From Paraburkholderia phytofirmans OLGA172 (lineage in GTDB: Bacteria; Pseudomonadota; Gammaproteobacteria; Burkholderiales; Burkholderiaceae): a stretch of DNA of 64,000 nt. Of the stretch, positions 42,792 to 52,894 are shown piece after piece. The stretch's first letter is position 1. Every line of letters begins with the position of its first letter. The stretch lies in NCBI RefSeq assembly GCF_001634365.1, contig NZ_CP014578.1, positions 4,216,001-4,280,000 of the forward strand. The letters run 5' to 3'. The notes beneath the pieces were generated by a model. The model was given only the letters and a program-made list of their open reading frames with translations, was not told the origin of the DNA and made no database searches. The position numbers and the translations under genes are program-made.

Positions 42792-45194
42792 ATGCAATCC
42801 ACGTCTCCTACGTCCCCGCCGCCCGCGCCGCAGAAGCGCAAGCGCCCCTTGTGGCTCAAGCTCATCCTCGGCTTTGTGGGTCTGATCGTCGCAGGCATCC
42901 TGTGCGTGCTGCTGGTGCTCGGTTATGCGCTGGTGGTCGCAACGCCGAACCTGCCGTCGCTCGACGCGCTGACCGATTACCGGCCGAAGGTGCCCTTGCG
43001 CATCTATACGGCCGACCACCTGCTGATCGGCGAATTCGGCGAAGAGCGGCGCGACATCGTCCATATTCAGGACGTGCCCGATAGCCTGAAGAAAGCCGTG
43101 CTGGCAATCGAAGACGCGCGCTTCTACGATCACGGCGGCGTCGACCTCACAGGCATCGCGCGAGCCGGCTTCGTCGCACTGACCAATGGCCACGCCACGC
43201 AAGGCGCCAGCACGATCACCATGCAGGTGGCGCGCAACTTCTTCCTGTCGAGTGAGAAGACCTACACGCGCAAGATCTACGAGATGCTGCTCGCGTACAA
43301 GATCGAGTCGAAACTGACGAAAGATCAGATTCTCGAGGTGTACATGAATCAGATCTATCTCGGTCAGCGTGCGTATGGCTTCGCGAGCGCGGCGCGGGTG
43401 TATTTCGGGAAAGACCTGAAGGACCTGACCCTGGCGGAATCCGCCATGCTGGCGGGCCTGCCGAAGGCGCCGTCGGCGTATAACCCGGTGGTCAATCCGA
43501 AGCGCGCGAAAATCCGTCAAGAGTACATCCTGCAGCGCATGTACGAATTGCACTACATCACTCAGGAACAGTATGACGAGGCAAGCAGGCAGCCGCTGGT
43601 CGTCAAGGGCGCGGGCAAGGAGTTCAGCGTGCACGCGGAATACGTCGCGGAAATGGTGCGGCAGATGATGTACGCGCAGTATCGCGAGGAGGCGTACACG
43701 CGCGGCCTGAACGTCGTGACCACCATCGACTCGGCCGATCAGGATGTCGCTTACCGGGCGCTGCGCAAGGGTCTGATGGACTACGAACGGCGCCACGGCT
43801 ATCGCGGCCCGGAAGCATTCATCGATTTGCCGTCCGATGCGGACGACCGCGAACAGGCGATTGACGACGCGTTGCTCGAGCATCCCGACAACGGCGAAAT
43901 CATCGCCGCTGTGGTGACGGCGGCGAGCCCGAAGCAGGTGCAGGCCACCTTCATCGACGGCAACGTCGCGACCATTCAGGGCGACGGCCTGCGCTTCGCG
44001 CAGTTCGCGCTCGGCACGCGCGCGCAGCCGAATCAACGCGTGCGGCCCGGCGCGATCATTCGCCTCGTGAAGGATGACGACGGCAACTGGTCGATTACGC
44101 AATTGCCGCAAGTGGAAGGCGCATTCGTTTCGGTGGTGCCGCAAGATGGCGCGATTCGTGCGCTGGTGGGCGGTTTCGACTTCAACAAGAACAAGTTCAA
44201 CCACGTGACCCAGGCGTGGCGTCAACCGGGTTCGAGCTTCAAGCCGTTCATCTATTCGGCCTCGCTAGAAAAGGGTCTCGGACCGACTACGGTGATCAAC
44301 GATGCGCCGCTCTTTTTCAGCGCTGCGGAGACGGGCGGCCAGGCGTGGGAGCCGAAGAACTATGGCGGCGGTTTCGATGGTCCGATGACCATGCGCACCG
44401 CGCTGCAGAAATCGAAGAACCTCGTGTCGATTCGCATCCTGAACCACATCGGCACCAAGTACGCGCAGCAATACATCACGCGTTTCGGCTTCGACGCGGA
44501 TCGTCACCCGGCTTATCTGCCGATGGCGCTCGGCGCGGGTCTCGTTACACCCTTGCAGATGGCAGGCGCGTTCTCGGTGTTTGCGAATGGCGGCTATCGC
44601 GTCAACCCGTATCTGATTGCTGAGGTCACTGATCAGCGCGGCATCGTCGTCGCGCACGCGCAACCGCTGGTCGCCGAGCAGAGTGCGCCGCACGCGATCG
44701 AGCCGCGCAATGCGTATGTGATGAACAGCCTGCTGCAAAGCGTCGCGCAACGTGGCACGGGCGCAAAGAGCAACGTGCTGAAGCGTACCGATCTCGGCGG
44801 CAAGACCGGCACGACCAACGATTCGCGCGATGCGTGGTTCGCCGGCTATCAGCACACGCTCACGGCGATCGCGTGGATCGGCTACGACAATCCGCGCAGT
44901 CTCGGCGATAAGGAAACCGGCGGCGGCCTTGCGTTGCCGGTGTGGATCGAATACATGGCGCGCGCGCTCAAAGGCGTGCCGGACTACAAGATGCCGATGC
45001 CCGACGGTGTGACCGAGCTCGGCTCAGAACTGTATTTCGACGACTTCACGCCGGGCCACGGGTTCGTCGCGACAGTCGGTATCAGCCAGGCGGCGCTGGA
45101 TGCCGAGGCGAGCGGTTCGGCGTCGGAAGCCGCACCGGAACAGGTCGGCGAACAGGAAAAGCAGGACATCATGAATCTGTTCCGCGGGCACTAG
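42792..45194 (+). CDS. mrcA: Penicillin-binding protein 1A
   Basis: PBP1A is a bifunctional peptidoglycan synthase. The 800-residue protein has one N-terminal membrane anchor (about 22-50), a GT51 glycosyltransferase domain with the catalytic Glu in AIEDARFYDHGG (E107), a linker with an OB-like insert, and a transpeptidase domain with active-site S481 in GSSFKPF, the SKN motif and KTGTT (K671). Length fits proteobacterial PBP1A. It is divergent from the pil genes and ends at a strong terminator. Confidence 0.97.
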   Translation: MQSTSPTSPPPAPQKRKRPLWLKLILGFVGLIVAGILCVLLVLGYALVVATPNLPSLDALTDYRPKVPLRIYTADHLLIGEFGEERRDIVHIQDVPDSLKKAVLAIEDARFYDHGGVDLTGIARAGFVALTNGHATQGASTITMQVARNFFLSSEKTYTRKIYEMLLAYKIESKLTKDQILEVYMNQIYLGQRAYGFASAARVYFGKDLKDLTLAESAMLAGLPKAPSAYNPVVNPKRAKIRQEYILQRMYELHYITQEQYDEASRQPLVVKGAGKEFSVHAEYVAEMVRQMMYAQYREEAYTRGLNVVTTIDSADQDVAYRALRKGLMDYERRHGYRGPEAFIDLPSDADDREQAIDDALLEHPDNGEIIAAVVTAASPKQVQATFIDGNVATIQGDGLRFAQFALGTRAQPNQRVRPGAIIRLVKDDDGNWSITQLPQVEGAFVSVVPQDGAIRALVGGFDFNKNKFNHVTQAWRQPGSSFKPFIYSASLEKGLGPTTVINDAPLFFSAAETGGQAWEPKNYGGGFDGPMTMRTALQKSKNLVSIRILNHIGTKYAQQYITRFGFDADRHPAYLPMALGAGLVTPLQMAGAFSVFANGGYRVNPYLIAEVTDQRGIVVAHAQPLVAEQSAPHAIEPRNAYVMNSLLQSVAQRGTGAKSNVLKRTDLGGKTGTTNDSRDAWFAGYQHTLTAIAWIGYDNPRSLGDKETGGGLALPVWIEYMARALKGVPDYKMPMPDGVTELGSELYFDDFTPGHGFVATVGISQAALDAEASGSASEAAPEQVGEQEKQDIMNLFRGH

Positions 45195-45235
45195 AGACGC
45201 GCCCAAACAAGGCGGAAAAATCCGCCGGAAAATGG

Positions 45236-45270
45236 AAAACCGCCGCGCTCGATACGCGGCGGTTTTCGTT
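45236..45270 (+). terminator. mrcA terminator
   Basis: A stem with arms aaccgccgcg and cgcggcggtt and a 7-nt loop is followed by ttttcgttt. Confidence 0.85.
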
Positions 45271-45393
45271 TGGGCGGTGCTTCGGCGGTCGTTTGAGCAG
45301 TCGATTAAGCTACGCGTCCGGCGATCGCGTCATGGGCCGCTTCAGCGATGCCCCCGAGCGCTCCTTCCCGAACCCAGTTCGGAGGCGAGCGCT

Positions 45394-45711
45394 TTACGCT
45401 TCAAAGTGAACCGGCTCGCCAGCCTGCTGCGTCGCGTACTCCGACAATGCGGCGAAAAACTCCGTGCCGCTGCGCGTATCGCGCCACTCGCCGTCGATGA
45501 AACGGAAGTGGAAACCGCCCGCTTTCGCCGCGATCCAGATCTCGCTCATCGGCGGCTGCAGATTGACAATGATCTTCGAACGGTTCTCGAATTCGAGGGT
45601 CAGGACATTGCCGCTGCGCTCGAGTTCGATGTCGGCTTCCGTGTCGTCGAGCGCGCGTTCGATGGCGGCTAGCGCGGCTTCCGCGCGGGTCAGGTAATCA
45701 CTATCGGACAT
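45394..45711 (-). CDS. cyaY: Frataxin-like iron donor CyaY
   Basis: CyaY regulates iron-sulfur cluster assembly by binding iron and IscS. The 105-residue product has the acidic N-terminal helix, the [24 protein letters not shown] core with the conserved Trp and the [11 protein letters not shown]-terminal helix. The ATG at 45711 gives the usual length; the upstream codon adds four residues. It is divergent from lptM and lysA, as in many proteobacteria. Confidence 0.96.
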   Translation of the reverse strand: MSDSDYLTRAEAALAAIERALDDTEADIELERSGNVLTLEFENRSKIIVNLQPPMSEIWIAAKAGGFHFRFIDGEWRDTRSGTEFFAALSEYATQQAGEPVHFEA

Positions 45712-45746
45712 GCTAAACTCCATCGATTATTTATTCAGGGACAGTC

Positions 45747-46091
45747 ATGCGAGTCGTATCTCGGATGCGCGCGGCGGCGCCCGGCCGCGCGATTGTAGCG
45801 GGTTTAGCCATTCTCGCAGGTTGTGCACTTGCCGGCTGCGGGCAACGGGGTTCGCTTTACTTGCCCACCGTGCCGCCTCTGCCGGCCAAGCCGATCGATC
45901 GTACGCAACCGCCGTCGCCAGATGAAGTGAAATCGGGCGCTGAAGCCGCCTCGCCGATGGGTGAGGTACCGGATACCTCTGGCGCGCCGCTCTCGTTGTC
46001 GCCGGAAAGCGAACTCGCCGCGCCGCCCGCGTCGGCCGCATCCGCTGCCGTGGCTCCGCAAGCTGCCTCCGCCGTCACTCCCGCTCAATAA
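45747..46091 (+). CDS. lptM: LptM (YifL)-type small lipoprotein
   Basis: LptM is a small outer-membrane lipoprotein that assists oxidative folding of the LptD-LptE lipopolysaccharide translocon. The 114-residue product has a signal peptide with lipobox LAGC and immediately after it GQRGSLYLP, the short conserved patch that defines the family. The rest is an Ala/Pro/Ser-rich disordered tail longer than in E. coli. It is 9 nt upstream of lysA. Confidence 0.9.
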   Translation: MRVVSRMRAAAPGRAIVAGLAILAGCALAGCGQRGSLYLPTVPPLPAKPIDRTQPPSPDEVKSGAEAASPMGEVPDTSGAPLSLSPESELAAPPASAASAAVAPQAASAVTPAQ

Positions 46092-46100
46092 GACTTTCGC

Positions 46101-47363
46101 ATGACTCGATCCGCATTTGACTACGTCGACGGCGTGTTGCACGCCGAGGGCGTGTCCGCCGTCTCACTCGCCGAGCAGTTCGGCACGCCGCTGTACGTCT
46201 ATTCGCGCGCCGCACTCACCGAAGCATGGAACGCATATGCAGGCGCTTGCGCCGGTCGCCGCGCGACCGTGCACGTCGCCGTCAAGGCCAATAGCAATCT
46301 TGCGGTGCTGAATGTATTCGCTCGCCTCGGCGCCGGCTTCGACATCGTGTCGGGCGGCGAACTGGCGCGTGTGCTGGCCGCAGGTGGCAAAGCGGAAAAC
46401 ACCGTGTTTTCGGGCGTCGGCAAGAATGCGGACGAGATGCGTCAGGCACTTGCCGCCGGCGTTAAATGCTTCAACGTCGAATCGATTCCCGAGCTCGACC
46501 GCCTGAATGCGGTTGCGGCGGAAATGGGCAAAAAAGCGCCCGTCTCGTTGCGTGTGAATCCGGACGTCGACGCGAAAACGCATCCGTATATTTCCACCGG
46601 CCTGAAGTCGAACAAGTTCGGCGTCGCGTTCGAAGATGCACGGGCTACCTATCAAGCCGCCGCGGCGATGACGCATCTCGACGTGGTCGGCATTGACTGC
46701 CATATCGGCTCGCAGATCACTGAAGTCGCACCGTATCTGGATGCGGTCGACAAGGTTCTGGAACTGGTCGAACAGATCGAGCAGGACGGCGTGAAGATTC
46801 GCCACATCGACGTGGGCGGTGGTCTCGGTATCACATACGGCGACGAAGCCCCGCCGGAAATCGGCGACTTCGTGCGCACCGTGCTGGATCGCATCGAAGC
46901 GCGCGGTCACGGGCATCGCGAGGTGTATTTCGAACCGGGTCGTTCGCTGGTCGGCAATGCGGGTGTGCTGCTGACGCGCGTCGAATATCTGAAGCCAGGC
47001 GCGGAAAAGAACTTCGCCATCGTCGACGCGGCGATGACCGATCTCGCACGCCCTGCGATGTACGAGGCCTATCACGCGATCGAAGCTGTCGTTAAGCGCG
47101 ACGTGCTCGCCCACGTGTACGACGTGGTCGGCCCGGTTTGCGAAAGCGGCGACTGGCTGGGTCGTGAGCGTCTGCTGGCGGTCGAACCGGGCGATCTGCT
47201 GGCGATTCGCTCAGCCGGCGCGTATGGCTTCGTGATGAGCTCGAACTACAACACCCGTCCGCGTGCGGCCGAGGTGATGGTTGATGGTACACAAGTGCAT
47301 GTCGTTCGCGCTCGTGAAGAGGTCAAGCAGCTGTTTGCGGGCGAAGCGATCTTGCCGGCGTAA
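46101..47363 (+). CDS. lysA: Diaminopimelate decarboxylase
   Basis: LysA makes lysine from meso-DAP with PLP. The 420-residue protein has the PLP lysine K62 in HVAVKANSN, the HIGSQI and GGGLG phosphate-binding segments, FEPGRSLVGNAG, and the C-terminal CESGDWL motif with the catalytic Cys from the partner subunit. It is co-transcribed with lptM and ends at a terminator shared with msrQ. Confidence 0.97.
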   Translation: MTRSAFDYVDGVLHAEGVSAVSLAEQFGTPLYVYSRAALTEAWNAYAGACAGRRATVHVAVKANSNLAVLNVFARLGAGFDIVSGGELARVLAAGGKAENTVFSGVGKNADEMRQALAAGVKCFNVESIPELDRLNAVAAEMGKKAPVSLRVNPDVDAKTHPYISTGLKSNKFGVAFEDARATYQAAAAMTHLDVVGIDCHIGSQITEVAPYLDAVDKVLELVEQIEQDGVKIRHIDVGGGLGITYGDEAPPEIGDFVRTVLDRIEARGHGHREVYFEPGRSLVGNAGVLLTRVEYLKPGAEKNFAIVDAAMTDLARPAMYEAYHAIEAVVKRDVLAHVYDVVGPVCESGDWLGRERLLAVEPGDLLAIRSAGAYGFVMSSNYNTRPRAAEVMVDGTQVHVVRAREEVKQLFAGEAILPA

Positions 47364-47389
47364 ACGTCTGAGCTGGGAGCCCCTCGATA

Positions 47390-47423
47390 AAAAAGGCGAT
47401 GCCACTGCGGCATCGCCTTTTTC
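47390..47423. terminator. Bidirectional terminator between lysA and msrQ
   Basis: A 12-bp perfect stem (aaaggcgatgcc and ggcatcgccttt) with a 5-nt loop is flanked by A on the left and T on the right. Confidence 0.9.
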
Positions 47424-47446
47424 CATTTGCGCGCTGGTCCTCGTGG

Positions 47447-48148
47447 TCAGCGTGTCTTTAACCTCCGCTCGCGCAGCCATACGAGCAAACGCCACCCCAG
47501 CAACGCGACCATGATCGCACCGTAAATCTTCGGCAAAATCAGGTCGTGCTTGCCCGCCTTCATCCACCAGAAGTGCAGGATCGCGAGCGCAGCGATCGCA
47601 TAAATCGCGCGATGCAGCGTCTGCCAGCGGCGTCCGAGTTTGCGCACCATCGCGCGCGGCGACGTAACGGCCAACGCGATCAGCAGCACGAACGCCGCGA
47701 AGCCCACGGTGATGAACGGCCGCTTGCCGATGTCCTTGAGAATCGCGGCGACATCGAACCATTTGTCGAACCACAGGTAAGTGGTGAAATGCAACGTCAC
47801 GTAGAAAAATGCGTAAAGGCCCAGCATCCGGCGAAAACGGGCCAATGCAGTGATACCGGTCAGTCGGCGCAACGGCGTCACCGCCAACGTGATGCAAAGA
47901 AAGACGAGCGTCCACAGACCCGTCGAGCGCGTAATGAACTCGATCGGATTTGCGCCCAATCGATCGGTCATGCCAAACAGCACGATGCGCGCGAGCGGAT
48001 ACCACGCGGCGATAAATACCGCGATCTTGGCCGGCACGATCCAGCGCGCGCCGCTTGCGGGCCGCTTTGCGGTGGTCGCAGCCGACGCCTGCGCTGCTCG
48101 CGGCGCTCTGCGTTCGGTTTGAGTAACAGGTTGCGTATCGGAAGCCAT
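47447..48148 (-). CDS. msrQ: Protein-methionine-sulfoxide reductase heme-binding subunit MsrQ
   Basis: MsrQ is a heme-b membrane protein that passes electrons from the quinone pool to MsrP. The 233-residue product has about six membrane helices and family landmarks such as RRMLGLYAFFYVTLHFTTYL and the WQTLHRAIYAIAALAILHFWW segment with heme-ligand His. The ATG at 48148 follows msrP by 11 nt. The N-terminal 40 residues are a polar Ala/Thr-rich extension. Confidence 0.94.
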   Translation of the reverse strand: MASDTQPVTQTERRAPRAAQASAATTAKRPASGARWIVPAKIAVFIAAWYPLARIVLFGMTDRLGANPIEFITRSTGLWTLVFLCITLAVTPLRRLTGITALARFRRMLGLYAFFYVTLHFTTYLWFDKWFDVAAILKDIGKRPFITVGFAAFVLLIALAVTSPRAMVRKLGRRWQTLHRAIYAIAALAILHFWWMKAGKHDLILPKIYGAIMVALLGWRLLVWLRERRLKTR

Positions 48149-48159
48149 AGTCACGCCGC

Positions 48160-49155
48160 TTAAAAATTCTTCTTCAGGTCCATGCCCTGATACAACGACG
48201 CGACCTGATCGCCGTAGCCGTTGAACATCAACGTCTTGCGCTTGGGCGTGAAGAAACCATCTTCGCCGATGCGCCGCTCGGTAGCCTGGCTCCAGCGCGG
48301 GTGATCGACGTTCGGATTCACGTTCGAAAAGAAGCCGTATTCGTTTGACGCGTACGTGTTCCAGCTGGTCGGCGGCTGCTTGTCGAGGAAGCGGATCTTC
48401 ACCAGCGACTTCGCGCTCTTGAAGCCGTATTTCCACGGCACCACCACGCGAATCGGCGCGCCATTCTGATTCGGCAGCACCTGGCCGTAGAGGCCCATCG
48501 TCAGCAGCGTCAGCGGATTCATCGCTTCGTCCATCCGCAGACCTTCCGTGTACGGCCAGTCGAGTACCGGCGTCGACAGGCCGGGCATTTGCGACGGGTC
48601 AGCCAGCGTGATGAATTGCACATACTTCGCATTGCCAGTCGGCTGCACACGCCTGATCAACTCCGAGAGCGGCACGCCGATCCACGGAATCACCATCGAC
48701 CAGCCTTCGACACAACGCAACCGGTACACGCGCTCCTCGAGCGGCGCGAGCTTCAGCAATTCATCGATCTCGTACACCTTCGGATTCTTGATTTCGCCCT
48801 CGACGCTCACCTTCCACGGATGCGGGCGCAACGTGCCGGCGTTGTGCGCGGGATCCGCTTTGTCCGTGCCGAACTCGTAGTAGTTGTTGTACGTGGTGAT
48901 GTCCTTGTACGGCGTGATCTTGTCCAGGGCGACGAACTTCGCGTTGGTCTTCGCCACAAGCTTTTGCGCCTTCGTATCCGGCGATGAATATGCTGCCAGC
49001 GCTTCTCCATTCACACCGATCAGGCCGCCGAGCGCCAATGCACCCGCAGCTTGCAAAACGCGCCGCCGGTTCTCGAAGACGCGCTGCGGCGTGATTTCGC
49101 TGCGTGCGATGTCATCGCCTATGAGTTGAATTCTGTCGCTTCGCTTGATCCACAT
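48160..49155 (-). CDS. msrP: Protein-methionine-sulfoxide reductase catalytic subunit MsrP
   Basis: MsrP is a periplasmic molybdopterin enzyme that repairs oxidised methionines. The 331-residue precursor has a Tat signal with the twin-arginine stretch [13 protein letters not shown] (residues 29-41) and the molybdenum-ligand Cys148 in [11 protein letters not shown]. The sulfite-oxidase fold landmarks [12 protein letters not shown] and the C-terminal [15 protein letters not shown] are present. It is a client for the TatABC system encoded at 811-2422, and is co-transcribed with msrQ. Confidence 0.97.
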   Translation of the reverse strand: MWIKRSDRIQLIGDDIARSEITPQRVFENRRRVLQAAGALALGGLIGVNGEALAAYSSPDTKAQKLVAKTNAKFVALDKITPYKDITTYNNYYEFGTDKADPAHNAGTLRPHPWKVSVEGEIKNPKVYEIDELLKLAPLEERVYRLRCVEGWSMVIPWIGVPLSELIRRVQPTGNAKYVQFITLADPSQMPGLSTPVLDWPYTEGLRMDEAMNPLTLLTMGLYGQVLPNQNGAPIRVVVPWKYGFKSAKSLVKIRFLDKQPPTSWNTYASNEYGFFSNVNPNVDHPRWSQATERRIGEDGFFTPKRKTLMFNGYGDQVASLYQGMDLKKNF

Positions 49156-49292
49156 CGTGCTGCTCCTTGCCGCCCCATCGCTTGTCTAGCTTACGGGGCC
49201 ATATTGATGATCGGCTCGTTTCGCCGCTCGCCCAGTCATCTTTAGGTACTGCTCTAACGAACACACTGGATGCAGCGAATATTCCGCCAGAC

Positions 49293-49332
49293 GTAAAAAA
49301 AACCGCCGGTGTGAAGCACGCGGCGGTTCTTA
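49293..49332 (-). terminator. Terminator of ccsB
   Basis: On the minus strand an 8-bp stem (aaccgccg, cggcggtt) with a 12-nt loop is followed by a run of eight T. Confidence 0.85.
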
Positions 49333-49353
49333 GTCGGCTCAGGACGGCAGATC

Positions 49354-50562
49354 TTACAGCTTGCCGTAGCTATGCAGCCCCGACAGGAACATATTGACGC
49401 CGAGAAATGCGAAGGTCGTCACCAGCAGGCCGGTCAGCGCCCACCATGCCGCCACCGCGCCGCGCAGGCCTTTCATCAAGCGCATATGAAGCCAGGCTGC
49501 GTAGTTCAGCCAGACGATCAGCGCCCACGTTTCCTTCGGGTCCCAGCTCCAGTAACCGCCCCATGCTTCAGCGGCCCACAGCGCGCCGAGGATCGTCGCG
49601 ATGGTGAAAAACGCGAAGCCGACGGCGATCGACTTGTACATCAGGTCGTCGAGCACATCGAGCGGCGGCAGGCGGTCTGCCAGCACGCCGCGCTCTTTCG
49701 CCAGATACGCGACGCCGACCATCGCCGACAGCGCAAAGCTGCCATATCCGATGAAGTTAGCCGGCACGTGGATCTTCATCCACCAGCTCTGCAGCGCCGG
49801 CACGAGCGGCTGGATCTGCTGTGCGTCACGGGCGACCGAGTACCACATCAGGAAGCCGACCGCCGCGCTGATCACCAGCAGCACGAATGCGCCGAGCGCA
49901 CGCGTGTTGTAGTGCTGCTCGTAGTACAGATAGAACAGCGCGGTGATCAGGCTGAACAGCACGAACACTTCATACAGGTTCGAGATTGGAATATGACCGA
50001 CGTCCGCGCCGATCAGATACGACTCATACCAGCGCACCATCAATCCGACGAAGCCCATCACCACTGCGGCCCAGGTCATCTTCGAACCGATCGCAGCGCC
50101 GGTCGGTGAACGCGACAACAGGCCGATCCAGTAGAAGACGGTGGCGAACACGAAGAGCGCGCTCATCCAAAGAATCGCGGACTGGCTCGACAGGAAATAT
50201 TTGAGGAAGAACGCGTTATCCGCGCGCGTCAGATCGCCGTGATAGATCTGGATCGCCAGCAGCGACAGTGCGGCGATGCCCACCATCAGCGGACGCACCG
50301 GTTTCCAGCGCCAGCCCAGCACGACGAACACCGGCACTGCGCAGCACAGCACCAGTTTGTCGTAGTAATTCATGAACGGGTGATAGCGCGACAGCGCGAA
50401 CCCCGCGCCCGCGACCATCACGACGGCGAACAGCCAGTCGACAATACCGAGCCGTTTCAGAAACGGCCGCTCGTCATACTGCGCGACGTTGAGCGCCTCG
50501 CTCGCGAACGCCTTCTGCGGTCGCGAGGGTGAGGAGGAGGAGGAAACCTGAGTCAAGTCCAT
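49354..50562 (-). CDS. ccsB: Cytochrome c biogenesis protein CcsB (CcsA/CcmC family)
   Basis: This is the heme-handling half of the system II cytochrome c synthetase. The 402-residue protein has about eight membrane helices and the periplasmic heme-binding tryptophan motif WGGYWSWDPKETW. I chose the ATG at 50562 because it lies 4 nt after the resB stop; the longer frame would run into resB. It works with ResB and needs reduced apocytochrome, for which DsbD at 55842 is a candidate electron source. Confidence 0.95.
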   Translation of the reverse strand: MDLTQVSSSSSPSRPQKAFASEALNVAQYDERPFLKRLGIVDWLFAVVMVAGAGFALSRYHPFMNYYDKLVLCCAVPVFVVLGWRWKPVRPLMVGIAALSLLAIQIYHGDLTRADNAFFLKYFLSSQSAILWMSALFVFATVFYWIGLLSRSPTGAAIGSKMTWAAVVMGFVGLMVRWYESYLIGADVGHIPISNLYEVFVLFSLITALFYLYYEQHYNTRALGAFVLLVISAAVGFLMWYSVARDAQQIQPLVPALQSWWMKIHVPANFIGYGSFALSAMVGVAYLAKERGVLADRLPPLDVLDDLMYKSIAVGFAFFTIATILGALWAAEAWGGYWSWDPKETWALIVWLNYAAWLHMRLMKGLRGAVAAWWALTGLLVTTFAFLGVNMFLSGLHSYGKL

Positions 50563-50566
50563 GATC

Positions 50567-52780
50567 TTACCGGGTCGAATCTTGTGAGCCTGCAGACGGC
50601 GCGCGGGCATGGCCGGGTTTGTCGGAGGCGCCGGATGCTTCAGTGAGTTTGACACCCAGCGCGGTGCCTACAGCGTCGCGCGTTTGAACGAACTCCTTTT
50701 CGAAATCCAGCGTTTTGCGCGCGCTCGACATCGCCATCACGACATTCGTGCCGTGATCGGTATCTTTAAGCCAGAACCAGAGGCGCCTTTCGCGGACGTA
50801 GAACATCGAAAAGATGCCCAACACGAGGAGCAGGCTGCCAAGATACACGACTTTTTTGCCCGGCGCGCGCGTCAACTGAAATACCGAAGCTTGCACCTGC
50901 TTGAATGAGTCAAGCTGCAAGTAGACCGGCGATCCATACAAAAAGCTGTCGGATATCGCATTGATAGAGCTTTGGATAAAGCGGCTGGCGTCCGCATTGG
51001 CCTGCGCATCCGGCTCGCCAAGCTGCTCGCGCGACAGTTGCCACAGGTCCCACGTCGCGCCTTCCAGCATGCGCAGCAGCAAGCCCGCGGCCTTTTCCTG
51101 CTCGCCCTTCGGCACCGAATGATCGATGAACCCGGCGATCGCCTGGAAGCCGCCGAGCGTCTGGCCGTTCGGCATCTTGATACTGTTGTCCGCGCCGGCA
51201 AACAGGGTCAGGACACGCAGCGCGCTTTCTTCCAGGTGCTGTTGCAGTTCGGTATTCGAACCCGACACCGAACGCAGCGCGAAACGGTGAGCGGCGGCTG
51301 CGCGCATGGCCGGATTTTCAAGCGTGGCGCGCAGGTTCATCCATTCCTTGACGGTACCGCCTGTGTCGGCGGGGATTCGCAGGTAGCGGAATGGGTCGTC
51401 CGGATTCAGGCGCATGCCGGCGAGGAACATCTTTTCGCCCGCGACGTCCACCGGCAGCATGTAGTTGTTGTACTCGCGCGCCTGGCCGTCCTTGTCGCGC
51501 ACCTTGTACTGCACCGACGGACCGACGTTATGCAGATCGAGCGGCTTCGAGCTCTTCGCGCCCGAGCCGAGGCGCTCGTCGAACGCCTCTTTCAGCGTAC
51601 GATGCGCGGCGACGCCACGCGCATCGTTCTGGCCGCTGCCGTTCGAGACGTTTTCGACGTTGATTGCACGGAAATCCGTGAATTCGACGGTCTGGCCGTC
51701 GGCCAGCGGTGTGGCGGCACTCAACGGCGCATTGCCGCCGATCATGCCGCCGAACGGCGCGGTTTTCGCGCTCGAACCGGACATCGGGTACGCGGTCATC
51801 TGCATCTGCGACCCGCCGTCCTGGAAGCTCGACTGGTAGATCGAGACGCCGTCGTAGGTGAATGGCTTGTTCACTTCGACCCGGGCCGGCACGCGCGCGC
51901 CCGTTTTATGGTCGACCACGACGATGTCGCTCGCGAACAGCTTCGGCATGCCCGTCGAGTAGTAGTCGACGATGAACTTGTTCAGCTCGATCGAGAACGG
52001 CAGGTCCTGGATCAGCGAGCCGTCCGGCTGGTTAAGAATCGCCGTCGACACATGCTGCCCTTCCGGCACCCACGCATAGCCGCGGAAAGTCGGATTCGAC
52101 TGCGACAGGCGATGTTCAGGCGGAATGTCGTTGATCACCGTGTTGGAGCGGATCGGCGACTTGTCGAACAGCCACATTTGCAGCTTGATTGGCAGATTGC
52201 TGTCGAGCAGGCCGCCCAGACAGATCACCACAATCGCAATGTGCGCGGAGATGTAGCCGAACTTGGTCAGCGCGCCGCGCTTGGCGGCGATCAGCGTTGC
52301 ACCGTCCGACTCCCGTGTGACGAACTTGTAGCCAAGCCTGGCCGAGAGTTTGGCGAGCACCGCCGAGGTCTGTGCGCGCGTGCCGTGCACCGCGAACTCG
52401 CCCTTGTGATGGAACGCGCGCAAGCTGCCTTCGCGGACCTTGTCTTTCCAGCTCTTGGCGTCCGCGACCATTTTCGGCGCATTGCGGATCACGCACAGCG
52501 ACACCGACACCATCAGGAAGCCGAGAATCAGCATGAACCACCACGAGCTGTACACCGTGTACAAGCTCAGCGAGCGGAAGATGTCCGCCCAGAACGGGCC
52601 GAACTGATTGACGTAGTTGGGATACGGATCGTCCTGCGTGAGGACGGTGCCGATAATACTGGCGATCGACAGAATCACGAGCAACGAGATCGCGAAGCGC
52701 ATCGAACTCAATACTTCGATGATGCTGCGCGTGATGCGATTGCCCGACTTCGACTGCAAACCCGACGTGGTGACGCTCAT
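50567..52780 (-). CDS. resB: Cytochrome c biogenesis protein ResB
   Basis: ResB pairs with CcsB in system II cytochrome c maturation. The 737-residue protein has three N-terminal membrane helices (first near 30-48), a large periplasmic domain and a fourth helix near residue 650 (VVYLGSLLLVLGIFSMFYV). The early LGTVLTQ-like SIASIIGTVLTQDDPYPNYVNQFG stretch is the family mark. It is directly upstream of ccsB and downstream of cytochrome c4, its likely substrate. Confidence 0.95.
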   Translation of the reverse strand: MSVTTSGLQSKSGNRITRSIIEVLSSMRFAISLLVILSIASIIGTVLTQDDPYPNYVNQFGPFWADIFRSLSLYTVYSSWWFMLILGFLMVSVSLCVIRNAPKMVADAKSWKDKVREGSLRAFHHKGEFAVHGTRAQTSAVLAKLSARLGYKFVTRESDGATLIAAKRGALTKFGYISAHIAIVVICLGGLLDSNLPIKLQMWLFDKSPIRSNTVINDIPPEHRLSQSNPTFRGYAWVPEGQHVSTAILNQPDGSLIQDLPFSIELNKFIVDYYSTGMPKLFASDIVVVDHKTGARVPARVEVNKPFTYDGVSIYQSSFQDGGSQMQMTAYPMSGSSAKTAPFGGMIGGNAPLSAATPLADGQTVEFTDFRAINVENVSNGSGQNDARGVAAHRTLKEAFDERLGSGAKSSKPLDLHNVGPSVQYKVRDKDGQAREYNNYMLPVDVAGEKMFLAGMRLNPDDPFRYLRIPADTGGTVKEWMNLRATLENPAMRAAAAHRFALRSVSGSNTELQQHLEESALRVLTLFAGADNSIKMPNGQTLGGFQAIAGFIDHSVPKGEQEKAAGLLLRMLEGATWDLWQLSREQLGEPDAQANADASRFIQSSINAISDSFLYGSPVYLQLDSFKQVQASVFQLTRAPGKKVVYLGSLLLVLGIFSMFYVRERRLWFWLKDTDHGTNVVMAMSSARKTLDFEKEFVQTRDAVGTALGVKLTEASGASDKPGHARAPSAGSQDSTR

Positions 52781-52798
52781 TCATACTCCGACTGAACA

Positions 52799-52848
52799 GC
52801 AAAAAAGGGTGAAGGGCTGTCGTAGACACGACGCCCTCACCCTTTTCT
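52799..52848 (-). terminator. Terminator of the cytochrome c4 gene
   Basis: The arms aaaagggtga/agggc and gccct/cacccttttct with a short loop form a long stem. On the minus strand it is followed by ttttttgctg. Confidence 0.85.
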
Positions 52849-52894
52849 TGTTTTGTACCGGCCTCGCCGGGCCGGTTGCTTGCGTACGGACTTC